Shown one piece after another: positions 39,803-40,006 of a stretch of DNA of 40,006 nucleotides; within the stretch, counting starts at the first letter, position 1, and every line of letters begins with the position of its first letter. The stretch is taken from NCBI GenBank assembly GCA_020354275.1, contig CP070645.1:1372788-1412793 (forward strand), written 5' to 3'. The notes below the pieces were generated by a model. That model was not told the DNA's origin. It saw only the letters and a list, made by a program, of their open reading frames with translations, and did no database searches. The position numbers and the translations under genes were made by a program. This DNA comes from Dehalococcoidales bacterium (GTDB taxonomy: Bacteria > Chloroflexota > Dehalococcoidia > Dehalococcoidales > UBA2162).

Positions 39803-40006
39803 CTCTATCGGTGCTCCTTACCCTGTCTTACTGACGGGAATACCCTCCCAGTTGGTAGGCTATTTAGCCAACATGCAGCGATACTGTTATACCGGTAGTC
39901 TAGCAGGGGAGAGTATATAAAATGGTAAGAATAGTTCGAAATTGGTAGAGCTATGGTAATTTTTATTAAATCCGGTAATTATCCTGTCTTAGCCGTCGAG
40001 GCAGGA
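39803..40006. other. Terminal intergenic stretch
   Basis: No gene is seen. A hairpin with the inner stem GGCT-ATTT-AGCC (39858-39869) and outer GTT/AAC pairs lies at 39851-39872, in the probable leader of the zinc-ribbon gene. The rest is AT-rich. Confidence 0.4.

Noticed and set aside
1..40006. CRISPR array, tRNA genes, rRNA, insertion sequences or prophage
   Set aside because: No regularly spaced direct repeats, cloverleaf-like sequences, transposases, integrases or terminal repeats were seen by eye.

Overview
The window looks like a chromosomal segment of a Chloroflexota bacterium, most likely class Dehalococcoidia. This is an inference from gene order and protein type, not a database result. 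The signs are: a str-S10-spc-alpha ribosomal block in which fusA runs straight into rpsJ with no tuf between them; zinc-site forms of S14, S4, L36 and L24; frequent TTG and GTG starts with good Shine-Dalgarno sites; and a recA-recX-rny-ymdB gene string. There is no phage, IS element, CRISPR array or tRNA gene that I can see.

Layout. Bases 1-765 carry the 5' part of gyrB on the minus strand, divergent from the ribosomal block. Bases 1131-21652, plus strand, hold a nearly unbroken run of 38 genes: rpsL, rpsG, fusA, rpsJ, rplC, rplD, rplW, rplB, rpsS, rplV, rpsC, rplP, rpmC, rpsQ, rplN, rplX, rplE, rpsN, rpsH, rplF, rplR, rpsE, rpmD, rplO, secY, adk, map, infA, rpmJ, rpsM, rpsK, rpsD, rpoA, rplQ, truA, rplM, rpsI. 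A good sigma70-type promoter and a perfect 32-base palindrome lie ahead of rpsL. Bases 21700-23408 hold a TrmO-like tRNA methyltransferase gene broken by an in-frame amber codon, an endonuclease III-like DNA glycosylase and a YfcE-type phosphodiesterase. Bases 23592-26793 hold a small acyl-CoA cluster: two crotonase-fold proteins and an acyl-CoA ligase.

From 26858 to 33270 the minus strand carries a GNAT acetyltransferase and then, in transcription order, recA, recX, rny (RNase Y), ymdB, a PHP phosphoesterase and plsY. Bases 33435-39802 are accessory: a small methyltransferase, nadE, a flavin reductase-like protein and an unrecognised 105-residue protein (all minus), an isochorismatase-like hydrolase (plus), an MFS transporter whose N-terminal coding frame appears disrupted, a YkgJ-like cysteine-cluster protein and a small zinc-ribbon protein (all three minus).

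Most of the window is ordinary housekeeping DNA. The points most worth a second look are the amber codon in the TrmO-like gene, the disrupted N-terminus and possibly leaderless start of the MFS gene, the long acidic tail with an AT-hook-like motif on ribosomal protein S3, the perfect palindrome before rpsL, and the crotonase pair in which each partner lacks a different one of the two usual catalytic acids. I found no convincing undescribed multi-gene system.
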